Shown here: positions 1 through 6,314 of the stretch, in pieces
Layout of the letters: every line of letters starts with the position of its first letter
How positions within the stretch are numbered: position 1 is the stretch's first letter
Origin: Bacteroidales bacterium
Lineage (GTDB): Bacteria; Bacteroidota; Bacteroidia; Bacteroidales; ML635J-15
Assembly: GCA_028697515.1 (NCBI GenBank)
Contig: JAQVEY010000059.1
Span: forward strand, 1-9,847
Direction: 5' to 3'
DNA length: 9,847 bases
Made by a program: the position numbers and the translations under genes
The notes under the pieces: model-generated
Seen by the model: only the letters and a program-made list of their open reading frames with translations
The model's database searches: none
Told to the model about the DNA's origin: nothing

Positions 1-795
1 ATAATCAAGTGAATCGGGGAAGTTGGCAGCAATCACTTTAATGTTAATGCTTGATTCAGTATATTTTTCGACTGGAAAATTTATAAGAATTTTTGACTTT
101 GAAAAACTTAAATCTCTAATATGTTTTAGCTTAACTTCTTTAATATGATTTTCTCCTATGTTTTCAATACCCGAATTTTCACAATATACTGACTTAATAG
201 TATCAATAATATGTTTAGGTCCATATACACTAATGGAATCAGGATTTAAAACTATTTCACCATTTAAAATGAAATCTGGACTTATATTATAATCAGCATT
301 GAAGATTATAGGTACTTTTTTCGAGAAACTTTCTGCTAAATCAAAAAACAATGTATCAGGTTTTACCCCTCTAATTTGTATATTTGAACCAAATCGTTTT
401 GCTAAGAATGGTATTATTTCTTTAGTAAGAATGTAACTCTTTAGTGGATTGTCAACACAGTTATAAAAAACAACAGGAGATTCTTTTTCAGCTAGATTTA
501 TTACAACAGGTAATTTTACAGTTTCAATTTTTTCGCGTAAAATATTGTAGCCATGTCCATGAATCAATACAGTTAAATTCGAAGTGTTTTCAGAACTGAA
601 TCTTGTCTTATAAGGTAGATTCTCGAATTTGTATGGAATTTCAATGGAAGAATTATGTTCTTTATTGACAAAATTTAGAAACCATAAAAATGATGATAAA
701 ACAAGGAAAAACAAAAAGATAAAAATATTTCGGTTTTTAAATTGTTTTGCAATATAAGCCGATAGTTTTCTTTTAGTTGTTGTTTCTTCAGACAT
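1..795 (-). CDS. YbbR-domain (CdaR-like) membrane-anchored protein, 3' end cut by window edge
   Basis: The frame is open for 265 codons from an ATG at 795 and runs off the left edge, so the C-terminus is missing; relatives of about 310-330 aa suggest some 50-70 residues are lost. The start MSEETTTKRK is followed by a single membrane segment at about residues 23-42 (IFIFLFFLVLSSFLWFL), and the rest is a beta-rich extracytoplasmic part. This is the layout of YbbR-repeat proteins: short cytoplasmic tail, one helix, tandem YbbR domains outside. In Firmicutes the YbbR protein CdaR regulates the diadenylate cyclase CdaA; the role in Bacteroidota is not settled, so no function beyond the family is claimed. 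It begins 9 bp after the yajC stop and is surely co-transcribed with it. The assignment rests on the topology, on the fragment HGHGYNIL and similar beta-strand patterns, and strongly on gene order (nusB, DUF1573, yajC, ybbR; coaE often follows). Confidence 0.8.
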   Translation of the reverse strand, partial: MSEETTTKRKLSAYIAKQFKNRNIFIFLFFLVLSSFLWFLNFVNKEHNSSIEIPYKFENLPYKTRFSSENTSNLTVLIHGHGYNILREKIETVKLPVVINLAEKESPVVFYNCVDNPLKSYILTKEIIPFLAKRFGSNIQIRGVKPDTLFFDLAESFSKKVPIIFNADYNISPDFILNGEIVLNPDSISVYGPKHIIDTIKSVYCENSGIENIGENHIKEVKLKHIRDLSFSKSKILINFPVEKYTESSINIKVIAANFPDSLDY

Positions 796-804
796 GGAAA
801 TTTA

Positions 805-1122
805 CTATTTTTGTACTGGAGGGATATCCTCAGGAGAAGCAACTACAGAACCTTTGTCAAGTTTTACCTTTACATTGCTATCTATTTCAACAAAAACATA
901 TGTATCTTGTACCTCAACAATTCTTCCATAAATACCTCCGGCAGTGATAACTTTGTCTCCTTTTTGTAATCCTTCGCGGAATTTTTTAGCTTCTTTTTGT
1001 CTTTTCATTTGAGGACGAATCATGAAAAAATAAAATACTGCTACAATCAGAACAAGAAAAATAATCGAACTGTAGGGACTGCTTTGTTCGCCTTGTGGCG
1101 CCATTAAAAATAATTGATTCAT
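805..1122 (-). CDS. yajC: Preprotein translocase subunit YajC
   Basis: A 105-aa protein of normal YajC length. It has one membrane helix at about residues 18-36, followed directly by the family signature RPQMKRQKE (residues 36-44). Next comes the small cytoplasmic domain with GDKVITAGGIYGRI (55-68) and the basic strand VKVKLDKGSV. YajC associates with SecDF in the inner membrane and supports protein export through SecYEG; it is not essential in E. coli. The start MNQLFLM at 1122 is the only reasonable ATG before the helix. The gene lies 27 bp after the DUF1573 gene and 9 bp before the ybbR-like gene, on the same strand, so it is part of the same transcription unit. I see no own promoter. Confidence 0.95.
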   Translation of the reverse strand: MNQLFLMAPQGEQSSPYSSIIFLVLIVAVFYFFMIRPQMKRQKEAKKFREGLQKGDKVITAGGIYGRIVEVQDTYVFVEIDSNVKVKLDKGSVVASPEDIPPVQK

Positions 1123-1149
1123 AAAACTTATTTTACATTTAACACTAAT

Positions 1150-1599
1150 TTACATAATCACTTCACAACGTATAATTAACTCAGTAATATTTGGTTGTGT
1201 ATTAGAATATACTTTTGCAGATTTTGTCTGGATACCATCACGGTTTGCACTGTCAAATACTATTTCTACATTACCAGTTTGCCCTGGCTTAATAGGTTCT
1301 TTTGACCATTTGGGAACAGTACAGCCACATGAGGCTTTTACATTTGAGATAATCAAATTCCCGTTGCCAGTATTTTTGAACACAAAACTATGAGCAACTT
1401 TTTCTCCCTGAATCACTGTACCAAAATTATATTCTGTTTCAGTAAACTCAATTGCCGGAAGATTATTGTTTTCTCCGTCTCCATTAGCGGTAGATGGATT
1501 AGTTATATTGTATTCTCCACCGGTTTGAGTATTGCTATTGTTACATGAATATAAACTAACTATAAGTAATAACCCGATTGTATATACAATAATTTTCAT
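1150..1599 (-). CDS. DUF1573 domain lipoprotein
   Basis: The gene encodes 149 aa from the ATG at 1599. The open frame extends to an ATG at 1626, but I reject that start: it would lie inside the TATCTTTG promoter element (1624-1631), and the downstream start gives a clean lipoprotein signal peptide. That signal is MKIIVYTIGLLLIVSLYSC, with lipobox LYSC and lipidated Cys19. A low-complexity Asn/Gly/Thr linker (about 20-46) precedes one DUF1573 domain (about 50-147). The domain shows its hallmarks: an F-x-FGTV-type opening (YNFGTVIQGE), FVFKNTGNGNLII, and the SCGCTVPKW motif with Cys91 and Cys93. This is an immunoglobulin-like (ASPM/SPD-2/Hydin-type) fold widespread in Bacteroidota envelopes, with no defined biochemical role. 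It is probably a periplasmic-facing or surface lipoprotein. It sits between nusB and yajC, its usual place in this phylum. Confidence 0.9.
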   Translation of the reverse strand: MKIIVYTIGLLLIVSLYSCNNSNTQTGGEYNITNPSTANGDGENNNLPAIEFTETEYNFGTVIQGEKVAHSFVFKNTGNGNLIISNVKASCGCTVPKWSKEPIKPGQTGNVEIVFDSANRDGIQTKSAKVYSNTQPNITELIIRCEVIM

Positions 1600-1623
1600 A
1601 CAATATTGAATTTTAAAACGATG

Positions 1624-1631
1624 CAAAGATA
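1624..1631 (-). promoter_or_regulatory. Promoter -7 element for DUF1573-yajC-ybbR
   Basis: On the minus strand this reads TATCTTTG, a full match to the Bacteroidota -7 consensus TAnnTTTG. It lies 24 bp before the DUF1573 ATG, in the 99-bp gap after nusB. A TTG at 1654-1656 could serve as the -33 element with a 22-bp spacer, slightly long. It suggests that the DUF1573-yajC-ybbR genes can be transcribed independently of nusB, and it decides the DUF1573 start. Confidence 0.6.
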
Positions 1632-1698
1632 ATACTTTTATATTTATTCTTTACAACTTATTTGTAAATCTAATTATAAAATATTGTTAAAAGGAATG

Positions 1699-2640
1699 TC
1701 ATAACAGCCCTGTTCCTGTTTTATTTAGTTCTCCGGATTTTTTAAGATCCATATGTATTTTGTCAATTATACCATTTATAAAAGTACTGCTTTTTTCTGT
1801 ACTATAGAATTTAGCAATATCAAGATATTCATTAATTGTAACTTTAACAGGAATATATGGTATTTGAGTAATTTCTCCTAGAGCAAGATGTAAAATTACT
1901 CTATCAAGAAATGCAATACGTTCTAATTCCCACTTCTTCAAACAACTTAAAATCTTCTTGTCAAAGTTATCTTTATTTAAAGCAGTTAGTTTTATGAGTG
2001 TAAAAGCAAAATCTCTATCTTGTTTATCTTTAAAAAGTTCAGGCAATTTGTAATCAGAAATGTTTTTACTGTAGTTTTTTATGTTCTGAATTAAATTACT
2101 ACATAAAAATTCAAGATCATCATTCCAATATATACTTTTTTCTTCAAGAATTTCATCTAATTTCGGATTTTCGGTAATATTTTTAGAAATAATTGTTTTT
2201 ATTATTTCGAAATCTTCATCAAAAGAATTCTCTGTGTTATTCATAAATTTAGAATAGTATGCTGATTTGCTTATGTCTTGCCACGTAGCTTTGATAAATT
2301 CAGGATATTCACTCCAATTTAAATTTGTATTTGACATGGCATTTTTAATGTGTACATCATTTAAAAATGCCGAAATGATTCTGTTATTGCAAAACTTTGT
2401 GTTAGGATTAATATCATTATCAGTTTTAACATGCTTATTTTTCGCCAATTCTAGTTTGTCTTCTGCAAAGTCAAAGATTGCAATTAGCAAACAGTGAAGA
2501 TGTATAAACAATTCATAAGAGTGATTGATATTTCGTTCCATTTCTTTAACAAGCATATCAATATTTTGCTCTTCATCATCCTGCAAAAAGGCGTAATATG
2601 TTTGCATAGCCTTTATCCTTACTAATCTTCGACTAATCAT
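1699..2640 (-). CDS. nusB: Transcription antitermination factor NusB (long Bacteroidota form)
   Basis: 313 aa, about twice the roughly 140 aa of E. coli NusB, but normal for Bacteroidota, where a long N-terminal helical extension precedes the NusB fold. The N-terminus MISRRLVRIKAMQTYYAFLQ is the typical opening. The conserved NusB domain is at about residues 205-303: DRDFAFTLIKLTALN, the helix WELERIAFLDRVILHLALGE (about 238-257), the IPVKVTINEYLDIAKFYS segment, and FINGIIDKI near the end. NusB, with NusE/S10, binds boxA RNA and supports antitermination of rRNA operons. What the extension binds is unknown. The start at 2640 lies 23 bp downstream of a TACTTTTG promoter element. It leads the cluster; the next gene begins 99 bp after its stop behind its own promoter. 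Lys/Asn/Ile-rich codon use matches the neighbours. Confidence 0.92.
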   Translation of the reverse strand: MISRRLVRIKAMQTYYAFLQDDEEQNIDMLVKEMERNINHSYELFIHLHCLLIAIFDFAEDKLELAKNKHVKTDNDINPNTKFCNNRIISAFLNDVHIKNAMSNTNLNWSEYPEFIKATWQDISKSAYYSKFMNNTENSFDEDFEIIKTIISKNITENPKLDEILEEKSIYWNDDLEFLCSNLIQNIKNYSKNISDYKLPELFKDKQDRDFAFTLIKLTALNKDNFDKKILSCLKKWELERIAFLDRVILHLALGEITQIPYIPVKVTINEYLDIAKFYSTEKSSTFINGIIDKIHMDLKKSGELNKTGTGLL

Positions 2641-2647
2641 GTTAATG

Positions 2648-2671
2648 TACTTTTGTTTCCGTACAAAAGTA
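2648..2671. repeat. 9-bp inverted repeat containing the nusB -7 element
   Basis: TACTTTTGT (2648-2656) and ACAAAAGTA (2663-2671) are perfect inverted copies around a 6-nt spacer. The right arm, read on the minus strand, is the nusB -7 element (TACTTTTG at 2664-2671). The left arm is the same octamer read on the plus strand, towards the PUR-like gene. It could be a symmetric divergent promoter, an operator overlapping the nusB promoter, or a hairpin in the 5' leader. Confidence 0.6.
2664..2671 (-). promoter_or_regulatory. nusB: Promoter -7 element for nusB
   Basis: Read on the minus strand the site is TACTTTTG, matching TAnnTTTG, 23 bp before the nusB ATG; this implies a leader of roughly 15-20 nt. 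I see no clear TTTG -33 element at the expected distance to the right, only A/T runs. Confidence 0.6.
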
Positions 2672-2733
2672 TATATATATTTTAAAAATCATTAAAAAAA
2701 CTGTTTTTTTAAGAAAATTTGATAAAATTTCAA

Positions 2734-2761
2734 TTTGTATTGTTATTTTTCTTTAAATTTG
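2734..2761 (+). promoter_or_regulatory. Putative promoter for the PUR-alpha-like gene
   Basis: TAAATTTG at 2754-2761 matches the Bacteroidota -7 element, and TTTG at 2734-2737 is a candidate -33 element. The 16-bp spacer is shorter than the usual 19-21 bp. The site lies 22 bp before the ATG at 2784. Because the region is so AT-rich a chance match is possible. Confidence 0.5.
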
Positions 2762-2783
2762 TATAAACAATAAAACATATTGT

Positions 2784-3116
2784 ATGGAAGGTGATGAAAA
2801 AAGGAGAGAAGAAATCCATTCTGTTTCGATCAGAGCTGGTAAAAGAACTTATTTTTTTGATGTCAAAGAAACCCGTCAGAATGATTACTATTTGACTATC
2901 ACAGAAAGTAAAAAGGTGTTTGACAAGGATGGGAATTCTAGATTTGAGAAACATAAAATCTTTCTTTATAAAGAAGATTTTGAAAAATTTATGGATGGCT
3001 ACAACGATGCAGTAAATTTTATCAAGGAAAACAGACCTGAATATTTCGAGGCATTAAGTCAGGAAAAATCCTCTGATGAAGAATCTACTGTTTCACAACC
3101 GGAATCAAACGACTAA
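2784..3116 (+). CDS. PUR-alpha-like DUF3276 DNA/RNA-binding protein
   Basis: 110 aa, the usual length for this Bacteroidota family (DUF3276, PUR family). The PUR-type repeat fills residues about 9-92: EIHSVSIRAGKRTYFFDVKET, then DYYLTITESKK, then a basic strand and FEKFMDGYNDAVNFIKE. A short acidic Ser/Glu tail follows (about 93-110). PUR-domain proteins bind purine-rich single-stranded DNA or RNA through beta-sheet whirly-like dimers; the Borrelia relative BpuR is a nucleic-acid-binding regulator. The cellular role in Bacteroidota is not established. It is divergent from nusB and converges on the fRMsr gene with only 3 bp between stop codons. The protein is predicted to be cytoplasmic, with no signal peptide. 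Confidence 0.9.
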   Translation: MEGDEKRREEIHSVSIRAGKRTYFFDVKETRQNDYYLTITESKKVFDKDGNSRFEKHKIFLYKEDFEKFMDGYNDAVNFIKENRPEYFEALSQEKSSDEESTVSQPESND

Positions 3117-3119
3117 ACA

Positions 3120-3590
3120 TTATTGTTCGTAAACGAGATTTACTATTTTAGTCAACATTTCTGCATCTGTTTGGTCAAATGCAGCAAATTGGTCACTATC
3201 TATATCCAAAACTCCCACAATGCTTTTCCCTTTACATAAAGGAATAACAATTTCTGATTTACTCAAAGGATTACAAGCTATATGACCCGGAAAACTGTGT
3301 ACGTCATCAACAATAATAGCTTTTTCTGAATTGATTCCACTCCAACAAACCCCTGTATTCTTTTTTAATCTCATACACGCCAAAGGCCCTTGATAACATA
3401 TAACTTCAAGTTCAGCATTATCACTTATCATATAAAATCCTGTCCAGAAAAAATGGGTGTTTTTATGATGCAGAACAGCACAAATTGTTGCCATACGACT
3501 ATATGGGTTGTCAACTTTTTGAAAAAGCTCTTTGAGTTGTATCAATAACCTCTGATATTTTTGTTCTTTCTTTTGGGATTGACTATTCAT
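3120..3590 (-). CDS. msrC: Free methionine-(R)-sulfoxide reductase (GAF-domain fRMsr)
   Basis: 156 aa, one GAF domain, normal family length. fRMsr reduces free (not protein-bound) L-methionine-R-sulfoxide using thioredoxin as electron donor, in the cytoplasm. The three redox cysteines are present at C72 (GPLAC), C82 (TGVC) and C106 (GHIAC). Their 10- and 24-residue spacings equal those of E. coli Cys84/Cys94/Cys118. The substrate-binding acids line up too: E113 (KSEI), D129 and D131 (VLDIDS). The signature FPGHIAC (100-106) is intact. One oddity is that the usual GVCG is GVCW here. The start ATGAATAG at 3590 overlaps the end of the upstream gene by 8 bp, so translation is probably coupled. 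The symbol follows E. coli msrC (yebR). Confidence 0.92.
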   Translation of the reverse strand: MNSQSQKKEQKYQRLLIQLKELFQKVDNPYSRMATICAVLHHKNTHFFWTGFYMISDNAELEVICYQGPLACMRLKKNTGVCWSGINSEKAIIVDDVHSFPGHIACNPLSKSEIVIPLCKGKSIVGVLDIDSDQFAAFDQTDAEMLTKIVNLVYEQ

Positions 3591-4668
3591 TATTTCTATT
3601 TTTTTTCGAAAACATTCTTTTTAACCAACATTTTTTATTTGCTTTTTCAGCTTCTTTTTCAATAACTTCCAACTGCTTATATGTAATATATGAAGGTCTT
3701 TCGTTTCTCATAAACACTCTTGGGTACAATTGGTTTTTATTAATGCCCATTCCACCATAAGTAAAATTAAGTACATTTTTACACGAGCTGCGTGATAGAC
3801 TTTCGATGCTGTATTCTGTAATCCCATCATTACGATTAACTTTATAGTCATCGTAAACTGTTCCCATTTTAGAACTGTAGTTTTTCGAAATTTTTAATAC
3901 ACTTTGAATATAAGAATCAATATAAGCTATCCATAATCCTTTTTTAAGATTAACAGATGTATTATAAAGTTTTATTTCAAATGTGTCTGGTATAGATGAA
4001 GCATATTCGTATGAATATCCAGGAGGGGTAATGATGTCATTTTTAAATGATATTTCTGTGCTTATACTGTTATTCCAATTTGTCATATGAAAAAATGATT
4101 TCAGTGTGTCTTTGGTGTTTTCTTCTAACCATGAAACTGATAGTTTTATACTTCTCACAGATTCCATTGCTCTAGTGTTGCTAACTTCAAAATCTTGGCG
4201 ATAATATTCTGCTGTAACGAAAAAATTATTATCTTCTTTTAAAGTCGGAATGTATTTTATCAGAACCACTGTTTCTCCATTTGTATTTTCTTCAGAATTT
4301 AATATTTCATAAGAATTCTTATCAACCCATGCAGATGCTTGAATTTTACCTAATTCCTGAACATCTTCAGTCATGACAAACCATCTGTATTCTTCTGATT
4401 TCTTTTCAAAATAATCTGATGCATAATAAAGAGTAGATTCGTTAAGCATTACCGCCATAATTATTGCTCTATGGACTGCTACTTCTTTAGCTAGGTTTTT
4501 ATCTTCCATTCTAGGGTCAGAAACCCCAATAGCATATACCTCAGAATTTCCTAACGAATATGGAAGGTCTTCAGCCCAAGAGGGCAATTGATAATATTGC
4601 ACATATTCTTGTGCATCCAGCAAGGAAAAACTGAAACAAAGCACAAAAAATATCAAATATTGCTTCAT
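3583..4668 (-). CDS. Secreted protein with LPP20-like N-terminal region, function unknown
   Basis: 361 aa from the ATG at 4668. The open frame runs upstream to 4815, but that part overlaps rimO on the other strand and lacks a signal peptide. The chosen start gives a clean type I signal, MKQYLIFFVLCFSFSLLDAQ, with likely cleavage near A19. The mature N-terminus (about 24-75) has PSWAEDLP, then YAIGVSDPR and a long helix rich in Ala. That arrangement resembles the LPP20 lipoprotein family pattern (PxWv..P, then aiGxS, then an Ala-rich helix); this is my inference from pattern only. The remaining 280 residues look like mixed alpha/beta and I recognise no domain. The C-terminus is strongly basic (KKCWLKRMFSKKNRNNE). 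It precedes and overlaps the fRMsr gene and is divergent from rimO with 33 bp between starts. It is probably periplasmic or outer-membrane associated. Confidence 0.8.
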   Translation of the reverse strand: MKQYLIFFVLCFSFSLLDAQEYVQYYQLPSWAEDLPYSLGNSEVYAIGVSDPRMEDKNLAKEVAVHRAIIMAVMLNESTLYYASDYFEKKSEEYRWFVMTEDVQELGKIQASAWVDKNSYEILNSEENTNGETVVLIKYIPTLKEDNNFFVTAEYYRQDFEVSNTRAMESVRSIKLSVSWLEENTKDTLKSFFHMTNWNNSISTEISFKNDIITPPGYSYEYASSIPDTFEIKLYNTSVNLKKGLWIAYIDSYIQSVLKISKNYSSKMGTVYDDYKVNRNDGITEYSIESLSRSSCKNVLNFTYGGMGINKNQLYPRVFMRNERPSYITYKQLEVIEKEAEKANKKCWLKRMFSKKNRNNE

Positions 4669-4674
4669 AGTCTT

Positions 4675-4682
4675 TATCTTTG
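4675..4682 (+). promoter_or_regulatory. rimO: Promoter -7 element for rimO
   Basis: TATCTTTG matches TAnnTTTG exactly and lies 19 bp before the rimO ATG, giving a very short leader of roughly 12 nt. No TTTG -33 element is seen at the usual spacing. The site lies inside the 33-bp gap between the divergent starts, only 6 bp from the start of the LPP20-like gene. Confidence 0.55.
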
Positions 4683-4701
4683 TTTTTTTTAATTTGAAAT
4701 A

Positions 4702-6027
4702 ATGGTTAAAAATGCAAAAAAAATCAATATAATCACACTCGGATGTTCTAAAAATCTTACCGATTCCGAACAATTTGCTTTTCAGGCAGCTGCAATTGGG
4801 TATGAAGTCGTTCATAATTCAGATAAATCAGATTTTGATATTGCTTTTATTAATACTTGTGGATTCATTAATGATGCCAAAGAAGAATCTATTAATACTA
4901 TTTTAGAACTAGTTAATCTGAAAAACAACAATAATAAAAAACGTAACAATAAAAATAGATTAAAGAAAATAGTCGTGTTTGGATGTTTGGCTGAAAGATA
5001 TATGTCTGAATTAAAATCTGAAATCCCAGAAGTAGATGCTTATATTGGTAATTATGATATTGTTGAGTTAATGAAGGTACTTGAATCGAATCCTATTCAA
5101 AGCTCGAAGTATGATAGGATTTTTGATTCTCCAGGTTATTATGCATATCTTAAAATTTCGGAAGGTTGTAACCGAACATGTTCATTTTGTGCTATTCCTT
5201 TGATTAAAGGTAAATATGTCTCCAGAAAACCTGAGGATATAGTAGAAGAAGCCAAGAACCTTGCAAAAAATGGAGTAAAGGAATTAATTCTGATTGCTCA
5301 GGACCTTTGTTTCTATGGATATGATCTAAAAAAAGAGTTTCTATTGCCGGAATTAGTAAGCTCACTTAGCAAAATTGACGGTATAGAATGGATTAGACTT
5401 CATTATCTATATCCTTTTCTCTTTCCAGAAAAACTTCTTGATGTAATTGCTGAGAATCCAAAAGTCTGCAAATATATTGATATCCCTTTACAGCATATAT
5501 CAGATAAAGTTCTTAAAAAGATGAACCGAGCTAGTACGAAACAGGAAATCGTCGATTTATTAGACAGGATAAGAACAAAAATTCCTAATGCTGCGATACG
5601 TACAACTATGTTAGTTGGGCATCCGGGTGAAGGGGAGAAGGAATTTAAAGAATTAGTAGATTTTATTAAGGAACAAAAATTTGACAGACTTGGAGTGTTT
5701 ACATACTCTGAAGAAGAAGGTACTAAAGCTGCAGAATGTTATAAGGAAATAATATCTTCAGAAACTAAAAATATTAGAGCCGAACTTGTAATGGAAGTAC
5801 AAAACATAATTTCAGCTGAGTTAAATGCTAAAAAATGCGGGAATATTTATAAAGTAATAATTGACAGCAAAGAAAATGATTTTTACATTGGAAGAACTGA
5901 ATTCGATTCTGTTGAGGTTGACAACGAGGTAATTATTACTTCTGATGAGAAATTATCAATTGGTGAGTTTTATAATGTTGAAATTACCGGTTTTGATGAC
6001 TATGAGTTATATGGCAAAAAAATATAA
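4702..6027 (+). CDS. rimO: Ribosomal protein S12 (uS12) methylthiotransferase RimO
   Basis: 441 aa, full family length. RimO is a radical-SAM enzyme with two [4Fe-4S] clusters that adds a methylthio group to the beta carbon of a conserved aspartate in ribosomal protein uS12. The N-terminal UPF0004 domain has its three cluster cysteines at C15 (TLGC), C53 (NTCGF) and C95 (FGCLAERY). The radical-SAM CxxxCxxC motif is C156-C160-C163 (CNRTCSFC). The segment IDIPLQHISDKVLKKMNR and the strand TTMLVGHPGE support RimO rather than MiaB, as do GCSKN and SGKxVSR-like KGKYVSR. A C-terminal TRAM domain (about 375-440) reaches NVEITGFDDYELYGKKI. An Asn/Lys-rich stretch at about 73-89 (KNNNNKKRNNKN) extends the loop before C95. 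It is monocistronic, divergent from the LPP20-like gene and followed by tRNA-Arg. Confidence 0.95.
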   Translation: MVKNAKKINIITLGCSKNLTDSEQFAFQAAAIGYEVVHNSDKSDFDIAFINTCGFINDAKEESINTILELVNLKNNNNKKRNNKNRLKKIVVFGCLAERYMSELKSEIPEVDAYIGNYDIVELMKVLESNPIQSSKYDRIFDSPGYYAYLKISEGCNRTCSFCAIPLIKGKYVSRKPEDIVEEAKNLAKNGVKELILIAQDLCFYGYDLKKEFLLPELVSSLSKIDGIEWIRLHYLYPFLFPEKLLDVIAENPKVCKYIDIPLQHISDKVLKKMNRASTKQEIVDLLDRIRTKIPNAAIRTTMLVGHPGEGEKEFKELVDFIKEQKFDRLGVFTYSEEEGTKAAECYKEIISSETKNIRAELVMEVQNIISAELNAKKCGNIYKVIIDSKENDFYIGRTEFDSVEVDNEVIITSDEKLSIGEFYNVEITGFDDYELYGKKI

Positions 6028-6035
6028 ATTATTTC

Positions 6036-6066
6036 TTTGAATAGTATCAAAAAGGTTTTATCTTTG
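6036..6066 (+). promoter_or_regulatory. Promoter of tRNA-Arg
   Basis: TTTG at 6036-6039, a 19-bp spacer, and TATCTTTG at 6059-6066 form a full match to the Bacteroidota consensus (TTTG, 19-21 bp, TAnnTTTG). The -7 element ends 12 bp before the tRNA's first base, leaving a 5' leader of only a few nucleotides. This is the best promoter in the window. Confidence 0.8.
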
Positions 6067-6078
6067 CACACTCTTAAC

Positions 6079-6152
6079 GGACTAGTAGCTCAATTGGATA
6101 GAGCACCTGACTACGGATCAGGAGGTTGAGGGTTCGACTCCTTCCTAGTTCA
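6079..6152 (+). tRNA. tRNA-Arg (anticodon ACG)
   Basis: A complete cloverleaf can be folded by hand. The acceptor is GGACTAG (6079-6085) with CTAGTTC (6145-6151), including one G-T pair, and discriminator A6152. The D stem is GCTC/GAGC (6088-6091/6101-6104). The anticodon stem is CCTGA/TCAGG (6106-6110/6118-6122) around the loop CTACGGA, giving anticodon ACG at 6113-6115. The variable loop is AGGTT, and the T arm is GAGGG/CCTTC around TTCGACT. The encoded tRNA reads CGN arginine codons after A34-to-inosine editing. CCA is not encoded; the next bases are CTG. Integrase debris and a toxin-antitoxin module lie immediately downstream, consistent with this tRNA having been an integration site. Confidence 0.96.
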
Positions 6153-6162
6153 CTGAAAAATT

Positions 6163-6174
6163 CGCAATATTGCG
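6163..6174. repeat. Perfect 12-bp palindrome
   Basis: CGCAATATTGCG equals its own reverse complement and lies 11 bp after the tRNA. With no loop it is a poor hairpin but a good site for a symmetric DNA-binding dimer. It may be a remnant of the integrase or excisionase binding region; nothing in the sequence proves this. Confidence 0.5.
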
Positions 6175-6178
6175 TAAA

Positions 6179-6223
6179 AATACCTGATATCAAGCATTTT
6201 TAAGATGTTTGTTATCAGGTATT
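6179..6223. repeat. 45-nt imperfect palindrome downstream of tRNA-Arg
   Basis: The outer arms AATACCTGATA (6179-6189) and TATCAGGTATT (6213-6223) pair perfectly over 11 bp. After a T-T mismatch, CAAGCAT (6191-6197) and ATGTTTG (6205-6211) pair over 7 bp with one G-T pair, around a 7-nt loop. The RNA would be a strong hairpin that could end or process the tRNA transcript. However, no U-tract follows (GATTATTAA), so it is not a standard rho-independent terminator. It could also be a recombination or regulator site of the lost element. Confidence 0.65.
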
Positions 6224-6314
6224 GATTATTAATACGCGGTTTTAAGTACTAATTGTTTAACAAAAATGTTCCAAATTAAAAAAATAAGGACACCAATGTA
6301 TTTTTTGTTCTACA

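Noticed and set aside
1600..1626. Longer DUF1573 start at 1626
   Set aside because: The ATG lies in the TATCTTTG promoter element, and the start at 1599 gives a proper lipoprotein signal.
2267..2497. Plus-strand open frame of 76 codons
   Set aside because: It is antisense to nusB, inside a well-supported coding region, with no family resemblance or promoter.
2730..2954. Minus-strand open frame of 74 codons
   Set aside because: It overlaps the PUR-like gene and its promoter on the other strand and has no recognisable features.
4669..4815. Upstream extension of the secreted LPP20-like protein (49 extra codons)
   Set aside because: The extension overlaps rimO antisense, places the signal peptide in the middle of the protein, and has no coding character.
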